From Pythium myriotylum (Eukaryota; Oomycota; Peronosporomycetes; Pythiales; Pythiaceae), in contig JALJCQ010000001.1 of assembly GCA_023091665.1 (NCBI GenBank), forward strand, positions 496,001-560,000: a stretch of DNA of 64,000 nucleotides, written 5' to 3'. Positions 45,585 through 56,615 of this stretch are shown here, piece by piece (position 1 is the stretch's first letter; every line of letters begins with the position of its first letter). Position numbers and translations under genes: made by a program. Under the pieces are notes generated by a model, which was not told the DNA's origin, ran no database searches, and saw only the letters and a list, made by a program, of their open reading frames with translations.

Positions 45585-47553
45585 CTAACCTCGCGACCGA
45601 ATCGCAACCTCTTTGAACTCTTCGTCGCTATCCGAGTCCCGATCGTCGTCGTCCTGCTCGAGACCTTTCTCATGGTCCATCGCTTCCTCTTCGTCGCTCT
45701 CTTGGATGATGACCGAGTGCTCCGAGTGGCGTGCTTTCTTGCTGCGACGCCACATGACCGTCACGCAGAACATCAACACCCCACCGATCACCGCGACCAC
45801 GAGTCCGACCCAGAGCCACGTCAGGTTCACAGAGCTCGTCTTGGCTGCTGCGACGACTGGCACCACGCACTGCGTTGTCTCAAAGTTGGTGATGTTCGTC
45901 TTGAGGCTGTTGACTTGCTGCGGTGAGTCGTCGAACGGCTGGTTCATGACGAACCGCTTCATCATCTCAGCTGCGACATCGGGGACATCCATCGGCACCA
46001 TGTGGCCAGCGCCAGGGATAACGATGTACGTGAGGTTCCCGCCGCCCTGAGCGAAGCCAGCTGGCTCACTTCGATCCGACACGGACCACGTGTACTTCTT
46101 GGCTTCTTGGTATGACGCCGAGCCATTCCAGTCGAGATGGAGCAGCAACTTCTCCGTGCCGTAATGGTTACACATCATGTCCCATTGGCCGTTGTAAAAC
46201 AGCACTCGCAGTCCACCTCGTAGCAGTCGCTGCACGGTGTCCAGGGTACTTACGCCGTCGAAGCTGCGTAGGCCGTCGTAGACTTCGTCGCTGCAGTCGC
46301 GGAAATTGAAGTTCGACGCCGTATTGGCGTGGAGCAGTTTGCGGACTTCCATTTGGTTCATGTATTCTCGAATGAACTTGCGCTGGTGTGGGTATGCGCT
46401 CACGCTGTGGACGTACTGCCGCACGTCGTAGAAGTTGAGCGTCTTCTGGTTCAACACACCAGCGTTCTTGATGCTGCCAATAATGCTGTTCATGTTCTGG
46501 AAGCAAGACGGCGTGAGGTACTTGCCGGAGAGTAACGCATTCTGGCAGTCAGCGAACTGGGTCTTCAGTGCGCGGACTTGACCGAATGTGAGCAGTCCCA
46601 GGCCGTGAGCAAAGTCACTGTACTCGTACTGGATCAGTGGATGGACCCATCCATTGCCAATGCCGATGCCTTTGAGATTGACCACGGTGCCGCCTTTCTC
46701 ATAGGCAACTTTGTTCTGCGCAACGATGTAGTCCGAGAACTCTGGGATGAACCGACCGGCGTGGGACTCGCCAAAGATGTAAAAGTCACGAGATACTTGG
46801 ACGCCGTTGCCATCAGGGACAGTGAGGTACTCGGGGTGGCGCTCGAAGAACTTGGTGATCACGGTGTGGAAGTCCTTGGCGACCGATTCTTCATCCGTGC
46901 GATAGTCATTCCCTCGCGTGAAAGACATGCCCGTGCCCACAGGCTGATCAATGAACAGCACATTCGCCGTGTGATGCCAGCTGTGCTTATTGATGGAGAC
47001 TTTTGTCTCGCTTTCGATCGTGAACGGCGAGATCCCACTACCAACATACAACATTAGTCAAGCCAATCCATTCATCTCTGAAGACAACCCAAAACGTACA
47101 GGAAGAGCCCCTGCATGCTCGAGCACCCCGGTCCTCCATTCAGCCTATGACCAATACCACTCCATTAGCTTTTTGCCCACCATCCAAGGTCAGTGCCACG
47201 TCATCTGTCGCAGAAACGTACCACACCACGAGCGGCGCCTTGTCCGGATTCGCGGCGGCGACAAAATGCCAATAGAAGATCTTGTTGCGCTTCGAGTTGT
47301 CCAGTGGGATGCGGCCGGCGTGGTGCGTGAGCTCGATCTTGTCGCTCAGGCCCGGCATCGCGCCCTGCACGAGGTCGTCCACGGCGGTCTCGTCCTCCTC
47401 GTCCTCGCCATCCTCCACGAGCTCGCGAGCCACGTTGGCATCGGACGCCGCGTCGACTTGGAGCTCGCGATGCTCAGGCAGCCGGCGCTGCGCAGCGCCG
47501 ACGCCCACGGCGCTCGCGAGCGCGCTGGCGCGTAGCAGGGAGCGGAGACGCAT
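45585..47553 (-). CDS. Serine carboxypeptidase (KEX1-like, S10 family), membrane anchored
   Basis: Three exons (47553-47222, 47144-47100, 47037-45585; introns 77 and 62 nt) encode 609 residues. The 45-nt middle exon supplies the conserved NGGPGCSSMQGLF segment, which confirms the model. The catalytic triad is visible: Ser in FGESHAGRF, Asp in NGQWDMMCN, His in GAGHMVP. The HTANVLFIDQPVGTGMSF substrate-binding segment is present. A signal peptide begins the protein. A transmembrane helix (WLWVGLVVAVIGGVLMFCV) near residue 550 is followed by an acidic cytosolic tail, the layout of Golgi KEX1 peptidase. Removes C-terminal basic residues in the secretory pathway by analogy. The usual GESYAG Tyr is His here. 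Confidence 0.92.
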
Positions 47554-47741
47554 GAGGCTCTCAGAGGATCAGTCCCCGTGTCATCATCTGTGACTTGGAG
47601 GACCTCGAGGGGCTGATCGACTCAGATGTGATCCAATTGTAGCTCTTTGATCAGACTGGACTCAGTCTCAGACGAGACTGGATCGAATACTGACCCAAAG
47701 GGGGAGGAAATGGGTTCAAAAAAAGCAACTTGGGGGTCCTA

Positions 47742-49028
47742 CTACTGCGGCGGCGGCGTTGGGGAGCCTGCTTCCTGCGTTCGTCGACGGACTTCTTTCT
47801 TCTTCTTGATGATCTCGCGGTAGAGACGGTCGCGATAGTCGGCGGCCGAGTACTTGGTGTTGTCGTCCACGACGATCTGGAGAGGCCCCGGCGCTGCCGG
47901 CTCGTCCTTGTCGTTGTGGAACTGGGCAACGTACGGGTGCTTGAGCGCGTCCAGAGACGAGATTCGCTTGCTCGGGTCAAACTGCAGGTATACGCAAAGC
48001 GTGTTAGGCTTGATTTTGATCAGAGCATGACAGAATTCGTGAAAACTCACGTAAAAGCATTGACGCATGAGGTCGATCGCCTCGGGAGTGGCCTTGGGGA
48101 AGAGTTCCTCGAGCGGTCTTTGCTTTGGCGTTGGCAGACTCTCGAGCATGGTGTTGGCGAAGGGGGACTTGATACTCTCGATGTCGTCAGCTGTGGGCGG
48201 CCCTGTGACATCGAGAATCCGCTCGAGCTGGTTCATCGTGGAAGTCCCTGGAAACGCCGGCCGGCCGGTCGCCATCTCTGCAACAATGCAGCCGACTGCC
48301 CACATGTCGACTGCCTTAGTGTACTTCGTTGAACCCAACAGAATCTCCGGTGCACGATACCACCGCGTCGCCACGTAGTCGGTGAGCACGGGGTTGGGTC
48401 CGTTCGATTCGGCAACGGATCGACACAGACCGAAATCGCACAGCTTTGTGTGGCAGTCGGAGTTGAGCAGGAGGTTGCTGGGCTTGATGTCCCGGTGGAG
48501 AAGCTCGGCTGTGTGCATATACTTGAGCGACTTGAGCAGCTGGTAAATGATATATTTCTTGTGAATCTCCTCCAATATATTGGCTCGTATGACTGCGTGA
48601 AGATCCGTCTCTGATGGATTCGCTGGGTCAGCTTCAACTTACTCCACGGCTGCTCGTTGTGTGGATGTACGTACCCATGAAATCGAAGACGAGATAAATG
48701 TCGCGGTCATTATCGGCCTTGACAACGTTCAGCAGTCGAATGATGTTGCCGTGGCCGTTCAGCTCTTGCAGATACATGACCTCGCGAAACGTGCGCTGGG
48801 CGTCGGTCGCATTGCGGAACGCATCGAAACATTTCTTGAGCGCCACGACTTGCCGTGTGTTCTTGTCGATGGCTTTCCACACGATGCCGTACGCCTACAG
48901 ACCCACAATTACATCACTTCAGGCACAACGAAGACTTATTCACTCCAAGCTTTGCGACGCACGCCCTTGCCCAGCTTCTGGAGCAGCTCATATTTGCGCA
49001 AAATGTGCTTCTCGACTTCTTCCCCCAT
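47742..49028 (-). CDS. MAP kinase, ERK7/8 (MAPK15)-like
   Basis: Four exons (49028-48963, 48894-48675, 48610-48051, 47981-47742) encode 361 residues. Glycine loop [12 protein letters not shown] spans the first intron. Catalytic Lys lies in [10 protein letters not shown], the catalytic loop is [14 protein letters not shown] follows, and the activation loop is [18 protein letters not shown]. The activation motif is TDY rather than the TEY of animal ERK7. The insert [20 protein letters not shown] and [20 protein letters not shown] are typical of the ERK7/8 group. The C-terminal tail is short ([20 protein letters not shown]). ERK7 relatives regulate cilia and autophagy; a zoospore flagellar role is possible but inferred. 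The third intron is retained in the open frame without a stop. Confidence 0.9.
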
Positions 49029-49320
49029 TTTGGCTATGAGCTTTTAGGCGAGCTGTGCCCAACGCTGTCCACGCAGCAAGTCTCCAGGTCTGTCAAGGTT
49101 CCACGGCGGCGGCATCACCGCGACTTGTGCCTTGACAGAATCTAATCTGGTCTCACGCGCGACATACAAAAATAGGTGTCAGGTAAGAACGGCACCACCC
49201 AAGAGCTTGCATATCTTGCTGTGGTCCACACGTCCGAAGCAGCTTCAAGGCGTGAAAATGCGTTTTTATTACCTATTCAAAACAACTGAAGCGCGGCGAA
49301 CCGGAGTCCAAGCTAGGGAG

Positions 49321-50840
49321 TTAACCGTAAATATCGTCGTTGTCGTCGCCACCGCCGCCAAAGCCGTCCATGCTGTCCATCAGAAAGTTGGCCGCGAGCG
49401 TTTCGTTCTTGTCGCAGGCAAGGTAGGCCTGGATAACTTCCGAACGGTCAAAGCCCATCGAGCACAGTCGGTCCACAGCCGCGGCCTCTTCCTCTGTGAG
49501 CATGATACGGTGGCCGCCGCCGGGGGCTCCACCGCCGGCACCGCCAGCACCCATCGACGCCATCATCTGCTCCATCGCCTCTGGAGGCAGGCTACTCAGC
49601 ATCTGCGAGAGGCCGCGGAGCTGCTCCGGGGTCATGCCCATCTGAGCGGCCATCTGAGCCTGTTGCTCGGGCGTCAGCGAGTCGAGAAGCTGCTGGATCT
49701 GCTGCGGCGACGGCATGCCACCGCCCATAGCGTGGTCGAACGGGTTGGCACCACCGGCACCAGCGCCACCGGCCGCCGGCGCCGAGCCTGTACCGATGGG
49801 TTCATTCAGCATGCGCACGAACTCGGCCTGGTTCGAGTGGATGAGACGGAGCAACTCCGGGCTCTGGCTGCCGATCTGCTGGAGCACGGTCGGCAGCGCG
49901 GCCGGGTTCGACTGCACAAGCTGGCGAAGCGCGTCGAACTGCGGGTGCTGGCGCAGCGCCTCAAGCGACGCGAGGCCAGCGCCACCAGGCGCCGAGGCGG
50001 CCGCCGACGGTGGCGGGTTCGTCGCGCGCTCGGGGATGCCGTTCATGAGGTACTCGACCGCGCGGTCCGGGTTGTTGAACGCGGCCGCGAGCGCCGCGCG
50101 CACCTGTTCTTCCGGGAATCCCATCTCGACCAACTGCTGCACGGTCGCCGCCGACGGTTCGCCCTGTAGGAAGTCCATGGAACATTCTCAGCATCCTATC
50201 CACCCATATCTCCCAGCTCGCGCTGTCCAAACTCCACGTACCAGACCCGCCTGAACCGCAGGCGCAGCGGCCGCCGGCGCGCTCGCCGTGGACGCTGGCG
50301 CCGCCGAGGGCGTCGACACTGCTGCCGGCGTCGACGCGCTGCTGCTCGAGGCTGCCGAGGTGCTCGGCGCAGGCGCCGCCGGGGCCGCCGCCGGTGCCGG
50401 AGCGGCCGCCGCGGGCGCGGCAACAGCAGGCGCAGGCGCTGGGGCCGGTGCCGGTGCCGCCGCCGGCTTGGCCGCCTTGGGCTGTCAACGACAAAAAAAC
50501 TCGTGAGCTTGGCGACTCGTCGCTCTTGACGAGCTCCTAAGTGGCAACGCACCTTGGTGACCATGACGACCAGAAAGTCGTTCTCCTTGACGCCGTACTC
50601 GGCGAGCGCGCTGTCGTCCTTGAGCACTTTGCCCGCGTGGATGAGCTTCTGCTGCTCGACCGGGAAGCTCTGCGCCGCCTGGATCTTCTCCTTGACGGCC
50701 GCGACCTAACACGAGCGCCACGGCGTCGTCAGCCCACGAGCGAGCGAGCGCGCGTGCACAGAGACGGGACGCACCGTCTCGGAGGGCTCGGCCTCGATGG
50801 GGAACGCGACGCCCTGCAGCGTCTTGACCGTGAGCTTCAT
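49321..50840 (-). CDS. RAD23: RAD23 UV excision repair / ubiquitin receptor
   Basis: Four exons (50840-50775, 50705-50553, 50481-50242, 50163-49321) encode 433 residues. Shuttles polyubiquitinated proteins to the proteasome and stabilises the XPC/Rad4 repair factor. Order: ubiquitin-like domain (MKLTVKTLQGVAFPIEAEPS, FPVEQQKLIHAGKVLKDD); Ala/Pro linker; UBA1 (TVQQLVEMGFPEEQVRAAL, NNPDRAVEYLMNG); XPC-binding domain (LRQHPQFDALRQLVQSNPAA, LNEP); Gly/Ala/Met-rich spacer; UBA2 (AVDRLCSMGFDRSEVIQAYL) and a short acidic end. Introns are 69-78 nt. The spacer has an unusual Gln/Met-rich segment (PSPQQIQQLLDSLTPEQQAQ) more like ubiquilin. Divergent with phenylalanine hydroxylase. Confidence 0.95.
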
Positions 50841-50979
50841 GGCGACGGGGGGGGGGGAAACCTTCTCTCTCTCTCTCTGGTGGGGGAATGGGCCATGGCG
50901 GACTTCAATCCCTCTGTTAATTGGTACGGAAAGATACACGGGAGTAGTCGATAAGAGAGGGAAGAACGTTCTCGATTGC

Positions 50980-51180
50980 AAACGGGTCTCACGGGTTCGA
51001 GACCCGAGACTTTCCGACCCGGGACCCCCCCACCGAAAGCAAACGGGTTGGAGAGGGGAAGGGAACCCGGGTGGGTTTGATGGTTGTTAAATGGGTTGTA
51101 CGGGTTGAGACCGGTCAAGGTGATGGCAGCCATGCCGTCTAATCCGTCTTCCGGTCTAAACGGGCGTTTAGACCCGTGTC
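50980..51180. promoter_or_regulatory. Shared promoter region with clustered CGGGT/ACCCG motifs
   Basis: In the 502-bp gap between RAD23 and phenylalanine hydroxylase, about eight copies of CGGGT or its complement occur in both orientations (near 50984, 50993, 51002, 51017, 51044, 51064, 51101, 51172). This is the same motif as in the homoserine kinase/topoisomerase gap. A CT run and a G homopolymer lie next to the RAD23 start. Confidence 0.6.
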
Positions 51181-51342
51181 TTTGTCGACGAACAATGGAT
51201 TTCAGCCAATCATAGAGGCAGAAATCAGTTTCAACCAATTGGAAGGCGCTGAGTTTTTAGTTCAAGTTCCGATTGTCTCCCCGAGCAGCTCCAGTCGCAT
51301 TCGGGCATTGGCCACCTCCTCGCGACGCGCCTCTTGCGGACG

Positions 51343-53130
51343 ATGCTGCGCCAGTTCCTCTCGCAGACGCGCGCGCTGAGCGCCGCGACCAGCTCTGCGG
51401 TGAGTCGCTGCGTCGATTGAGCCCTCGCGCGCCTCTGGACGATGCGTCTAACGCTCGCAATGTGCATTCTTCTCCCAGGTCCAGAAGCGCGGCCTCGCGA
51501 CCAGCAGCGCGCTCGGCGCCAAGCGCCACTACGTGCCGTCGGCTGCCGAGGACAACAAGACGTCGCTGCTGCTCGAGGTCGAGGACGGGCCCGGATCGCT
51601 GCAGGAGATCCTCAAGTTTTTCTGGAAACACGATGTCAACATGACCCGCATCGAGTCGCGCCCGGCCAAGGGCTACAACCAGAACTACAACTTCTACGTC
51701 GACATCAACGGCAAGCGCGGCGAGCCGGCCGTGGACGCGCTGCTCGACGACCTCAAGCGCAACACGCTCGACGTCATGATCCTCCACGATAAGAAAGGTG
51801 CGATTGGTCCTGCCCGTTGGGCTAGTCAACAGTGGGCAAAGGTGCTGAGCTTGTCGATCGCAGTGCCGTGGTTCCCGCGCAAGATCAAGGAGCTCGACCG
51901 CTCGGTCTCGCAGGTTCTCGACGCCGGCTCGGATCTCGAGTCGGACCACCCAGGCTTTAACGTACGTTCAGCAACGTCGGATCTCCTTCTCGTGGACACG
52001 TCAATTTTAACGAAAATGATCGATTAGGACCAAGTCTACCGTGCGCGTCGCAACACATTCGCAAAGATGGCCGAGCAGTACCGCCAGGGCGACCCGATCA
52101 CGCGCATCGAGTACACTGAGGATGAGATCCGCACATGGGGCGCCGTGTACAAGAAGATGAAGACGTTTTGGAAGAAGTACGCGTGTGACGAGTTCAACTA
52201 CATCATCCCGCTGCTCGAGTCGAACTGCGGCTACGCGGAGAACAACATCCCGCAGCAGCAGGACATCTCCAACTTCCTCAAGGAGTGCACGGGCTTCACG
52301 CTGCGTCCCGTCGGTGGCCTGCTCTCATCGCGCGATTTCCTTAACGGCCTCGCCTTCCGCGTGTTCTTCTCCACCCAGGTGAGTGCAATGACAAAGAAAC
52401 CTTGAATATTATCTCTTCAAGGGGGCCTAACCTAGCATGATCGTGATAGTACATTCGCCACCACTCGATGCCGCTGTACACGCCGGAGCCAGATATTTGC
52501 CACGAACTGATGGGCCATGCCCCGATGTTTGCGGACCCGGACTTTGCCAACTTCTCGCACGAGATCGGCCTCGCCTCGCTCGGTGCGTCGGACGAAGAGA
52601 TCAAGCGCCTCGCCACGGTACGTCGCTGAGCGATCCCCACCTTCGTGGAAATGGTCGTCTAAATGATTTTGCTTTTTGCAGTGCTACTGGTTCTCCGTTG
52701 AGTTTGGTCTGACCAAGCAGAAGGGAGAGTACAAGGCCTACGGTGCTGGTCTCCTGTCGAGCTTTGGCGAAATGGAGTTTGCCTGCTCGAAGGAGCGTCC
52801 AGGCGGAGGCGAGAACCACTTCCCCGAGTACCGACCGTGGGATCCGTTTGAGGCCTGCAAGCAGGAGTACCCGATCACGACATACCAGCCCGTCTACTAC
52901 GTCTCGGAGAGCCTGGTACGGGTTGTCTGTTTATTTCGATGTTTGAGAATGCGAACAATGCTGACGCTGATTCTGCTTAGGTTGATGCTCGTGAACGCAT
53001 GCGTGAGTTCTGCGAGGACTTGAAGAAACCATTCCACGCTCGCTACAACCCGTACGGCCAGACGATCGAAATTGACCGCGCTGTCCAGCGCGAGGAAAAG
53101 TGGGTCAAGCTCCACGACGCCGCCATGTAA
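51343..53130 (+). CDS. Phenylalanine 4-hydroxylase (aromatic amino acid hydroxylase)
   Basis: Seven exons (51343-51399, 51479-51797, 51864-51961, 52028-52378, 52450-52617, 52682-52915, 52981-53130) encode 458 residues, all junctions in frame. Converts phenylalanine to tyrosine using Fe(II), tetrahydropterin and O2. A basic N-terminal leader ([19 protein letters not shown]) could be a mitochondrial presequence. An ACT regulatory domain follows ([20 protein letters not shown]), then the catalytic domain with iron ligands in [14 protein letters not shown] and Glu in [30 protein letters not shown] is also typical. The short C-terminus lacks an obvious long tetramerisation helix. Confidence 0.96.
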
Positions 53131-53355
53131 ACGTCCTGGCTGTGTTCGAAGCTTCCCGCAATTGTTCTTTTATACACCATCGAAGAATGAGTTTGTTGTC
53201 TGTCCTACTCTTCGGTTCTGAGATGAATGGCTACACGTTTGATCTTTTTTACTGTGCACCCATCTCATCTATTGTTAGTCGTCCACTGCTTTCCATTCTG
53301 TGCATGCGTAGCATCTGAAAGACAGGCCGCCCTTCTGTTGTCCAACCCTCCACCC

Positions 53356-54127
53356 ATGTACTCGCCTCGGTCAAGTGATCCACCGGCGGACGTCGCCAAG
53401 AAGTATGATCCGAGTGCCAATCAGTGGATGCGCGAGGTAACACGCTGGCTGAGGATTTTGAATCTCTGCTCTATGACTTCTGACAACTGGAATACGTGCC
53501 AAAGGCCATGGAGAGCCGCCACGTTATCGAAGAACTGAAGGCTCAGAACGACAAGCTGCAGCGAGATGTATACGGCCTCGTAAGTCACCGCACGATCCTT
53601 CTTTCTCCAGCAGACTATTATAACTGTCTATGTAGAACTCGCGCATGAACCTCATTTACGAGTGCCTCGGTGACCTCAACATGACAGATCGAGTCGGCGA
53701 TCTCATGCAGCGAAAGATCCGCGACTTCCAGCTTGCGCAGCATGCAAAGCAGAATCCACCTCCATCCGTGGCTTTCAACAACTCTCCACGACCTCGGAGA
53801 CTGACGGACGCACCAAAGCAAGACGACGGAGTCATTTGTGGGTCGGCCTCTTTCCACCAAACCGCCGGGTTCTCGAGCAGCTACGAAGGCCAAATCGCAC
53901 GCGACACATTCAACCGCAGGAACATGTTCGAGACCGAGGAGGCGCAGTACCGAGAAAAATTCGACATCTTCGGCAACGCCAAGTTGCCCTCACCAAAGGG
54001 CAACCCACAGAGTGTCCAGACTCGTCGAGGCGACTCGATCGACAGCCTGCTATCAGGAGGATCATCTCGGCAAGCACAGCCTCAGCAACCAGGGCTATTG
54101 GCACCGAAAACGTACGGCTCTCGCTGA
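53356..54127 (+). CDS. Hypothetical coiled-coil protein
   Basis: Three exons (53356-53436, 53505-53579, 53636-54127) encode 215 residues. The N-terminal 70 residues contain a short coiled coil (MESRHVIEELKAQNDKLQRD) followed by a helical NSRMNLIYECLGDLNMTDRV stretch. The rest is polar, Ser/Pro/Gln rich and probably disordered. No family recognised. It lies 225 bp downstream of phenylalanine hydroxylase on the same strand and is convergent with the next gene. The first-intron acceptor (AAAG before GCCATGG) is the choice that keeps frame. Confidence 0.6.
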
Positions 54128-54224
54128 GTTTGGTACTTCTAGTATGTAAAGCGGCACACATTGATTATTCTTCACTTTGGTGGGTTTTTTGGTATTTGTA
54201 CACGCCCCCAGATTCAAAAATCTA

Positions 54225-56150
54225 CTACGAACTCAGCTCCTCTTCTTCTTCGGCCAGGTCCAGCGCGGCATCGACAATCTCGCGTACCGACTTGAAGGAT
54301 CCGAGTGTCTTGTCCTCGCCTTGGTCGGTTGTCTCAGGACTCGGGTGAACCTCGTTCCGAGCAACCATGTCGTCCAGCCAACTGTCATCGCTGCCACTGG
54401 CGTCGCTCGCGCTGCGTGCACGGCTCTTCTGGTGGAGAACGTACGCAGTCAGTACTGCGTTGAAGAATGGCGTGGCCAGCAGCCTGTCCATCGGGAGGGA
54501 GTCGCCCTTGTTATCCGCGAGCAGCACGGCGAACTGCAGGTGGCTAGGCGCCAGGGATCCATAAATATTGCGCCACACTTCGTCTCGCAGCATCTTGGGC
54601 GCGTACACAGCGCGTCGCGCCATGAAAGCGTCCTCCACGTCTTCGGCAAAGTCCAGCGGGAACGACCGCGGCGCGTTAATAAATATCTTGTGGTGAGGGT
54701 TCAGCGAGTACTGGTTCAGTGCCCGCGTAGCGTCATCGTCGTCCTCATCTTCAGTCATCTCACTGCTCTCACGTCGCGAAGTCGATCGGGAACTCTTAGT
54801 AGGGGATTGTAATACTGGTGGTGGCAAGTCAGCACTAACGTACTGGGCCACGAGTGCGTGGATGCGACGCGCCAGCACAGCTCGTAGCTCTTTGAGCTCT
54901 TTGAGCTCGGCTGCGTCCATGACGTAGAATTGGATCTTCTTCCAGTTGGCCGGGACCTCTTCTCCCGTGACCGACGAGGACATCGAGTGGAGTGCAAGGA
55001 GAATCAGCACAAACATCACGGTGATCCAGTGGCGTCCGCTGAAAACCACGAGCTGTAACAGCGTCACGCCGAGCAGGAAGGCCGCAATGCATTTCACAAG
55101 AGCGACCGAGATCGTCGCAGCTGTTGCGAGTTTGCGTTTGTTGTGTGGACGGAAGACAACGTCGGCGAGTCCTGAGAGCAGTAATCTCCACGGCGACGCG
55201 CCGAGGCGTAGTAGAATGGAGGCGATGACACTGGCGATCTGCGTCACGTTCTGCGGCGTGCCCTTGGCGACGGTCGCGGCGTTGATGTCCTCATCGCGCA
55301 GCCGCCACTTTTGCAACTTGCGGCAGTACTCCTGCATTTTGGCCTTGAGCACGTGCATGTCGGGATGGTTCCGCGTGCGGAAGTGGATCTGTAGGAGCTC
55401 TTCGTTCATGGACGCGATCTGGCGGCGCGAGAAGCAGTCATCTCGGTACACCCGCGCGCAGTAGACGTGGAGACTGCGTGAGAGCCGCAGGATCTCCATC
55501 TGCGCGACGGTCTGTGGCGGCGGCATCTTGAGCGCCGCTTTGAGCTTGGCGCTCACGTGGTGCACGTACTCGAGCGGGTCTTCCTGGAAAATCTCGACGT
55601 CGCGTTTCTCGATGAGCACGGGCGAGCCGTAGCGCACGCCGGCGTACCGCTTGACGTCGAGCACGCCTGCGTCTGTACAGAAATGGAGACTCACGGGCAC
55701 GAAGAGCGCGCGGCGGTGGGTCGCGCCCGCGAGCGTCCCGAGCAACTGCCTCACGACCTGGAAGAGCTCCGACTTGTGGAGCGTCGGCGTCGGCGCGTAG
55801 TTGACCAGCACAGCCATCTTGTACGACACTTCCTGCGTCGCGGCTCGCTTGAGCAGCTCGGCGCGGCGCTGGAACTCGTGCCGCAGCGTCTCAAGCTCGT
55901 CGCTGGCAAAGCCGACCTGTGGTTCTTTGTCTTTCTCGCGTGGCGTCTCGCGGCGCACGAGCGGCGCGACATAGTCCTCGATGAGCTGCTGCTCGATGGC
56001 GCGCGGCACCCGCGCGCACCACTGCGGCGAGCGGTCGAGCAGGTAGACCACGGGCATGAACTCGTGCTTCTCGCGCTCGCGACTGATGACCTTGAACTCC
56101 ATCACGCGCGGCAGCAGCGCGCGCGCGAGCCACGTCGGCGACGACTCCAT
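54225..56150 (-). CDS. GPT2/SCT1-like acyltransferase-family membrane protein, catalytic motif not seen
   Basis: Single exon, 641 residues from MESSPTWLARALLP. The central part (RALFVPVSLHFCTDAGVLDV, VRYGSPV, then LSRSLHVYCARVYRDDCFSR and MQEYCRKLQKWRLRDEDI) follows the C-terminal half of fungal GPT2/SCT1 glycerol-3-phosphate/DHAP acyltransferases. A hydrophobic region near residues 380-450 (AAFLLGVTLLQLVVFSG, WITVMFVLILLALHSM) gives two or more membrane spans. The tail is acidic. The PlsC-type NHxxxxD catalytic motif expected in the N-terminal half is not visible, so the protein may be a pseudoenzyme or be missing an upstream exon. The open frame extends upstream to 56402 through low-complexity sequence. 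Confidence 0.55.
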   Translation of the reverse strand: MESSPTWLARALLPRVMEFKVISREREKHEFMPVVYLLDRSPQWCARVPRAIEQQLIEDYVAPLVRRETPREKDKEPQVGFASDELETLRHEFQRRAELLKRAATQEVSYKMAVLVNYAPTPTLHKSELFQVVRQLLGTLAGATHRRALFVPVSLHFCTDAGVLDVKRYAGVRYGSPVLIEKRDVEIFQEDPLEYVHHVSAKLKAALKMPPPQTVAQMEILRLSRSLHVYCARVYRDDCFSRRQIASMNEELLQIHFRTRNHPDMHVLKAKMQEYCRKLQKWRLRDEDINAATVAKGTPQNVTQIASVIASILLRLGASPWRLLLSGLADVVFRPHNKRKLATAATISVALVKCIAAFLLGVTLLQLVVFSGRHWITVMFVLILLALHSMSSSVTGEEVPANWKKIQFYVMDAAELKELKELRAVLARRIHALVAQYVSADLPPPVLQSPTKSSRSTSRRESSEMTEDEDDDDATRALNQYSLNPHHKIFINAPRSFPLDFAEDVEDAFMARRAVYAPKMLRDEVWRNIYGSLAPSHLQFAVLLADNKGDSLPMDRLLATPFFNAVLTAYVLHQKSRARSASDASGSDDSWLDDMVARNEVHPSPETTDQGEDKTLGSFKSVREIVDAALDLAEEEEELSS

Positions 56151-56615
56151 GACGCTGCGATACCGCGATCTCGCTCGTGTTTCTCGATGTGGAAGCAGCG
56201 CTCGTCCTGGCTGCTGGCGCTGTGCGCTGCGCTGTGGCGATGGGGCGGGGGAGGGCGGTGGCCGTGCGTGTGACGCGCCGGCGCTGGCGACTAGCCACGC
56301 CGCGCTCTTCCCCACTACTGGATTTCTGCAGCGAGCTGATCTTGAAGAGTGCGATTTGCTGGTGAGCAGCTCCATTAGTGACTGGTGACAGCGGCGCATC
56401 ATCTTCGGATGGTGAAATGGGATTGGTGGAAAAGAGGGAGGAAAGAGAGATGATTGGTGGATAATGAGCGCTTGAGGTTGAGAGGAGAAACCTCAACCAC
56501 GGGGGGGGACCAGGCGTCGACCAGTCAGAGTGGGTTCTTCAATATTACGCGAACCAGAAAAAGGGAGAAGAGAAGAAGAAAATGACAGAAAAAGGTGAGA
56601 TGCCGATATCGTCCA
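56151..56615. other. Upstream region of the GPT2/SCT1-like gene
   Basis: 465 bp with a continuing open frame up to 56402 but low-complexity Arg/Ser/Pro content. Nothing else recognised before the target duplication of the Mutator-like element at 56616. Confidence 0.4.
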
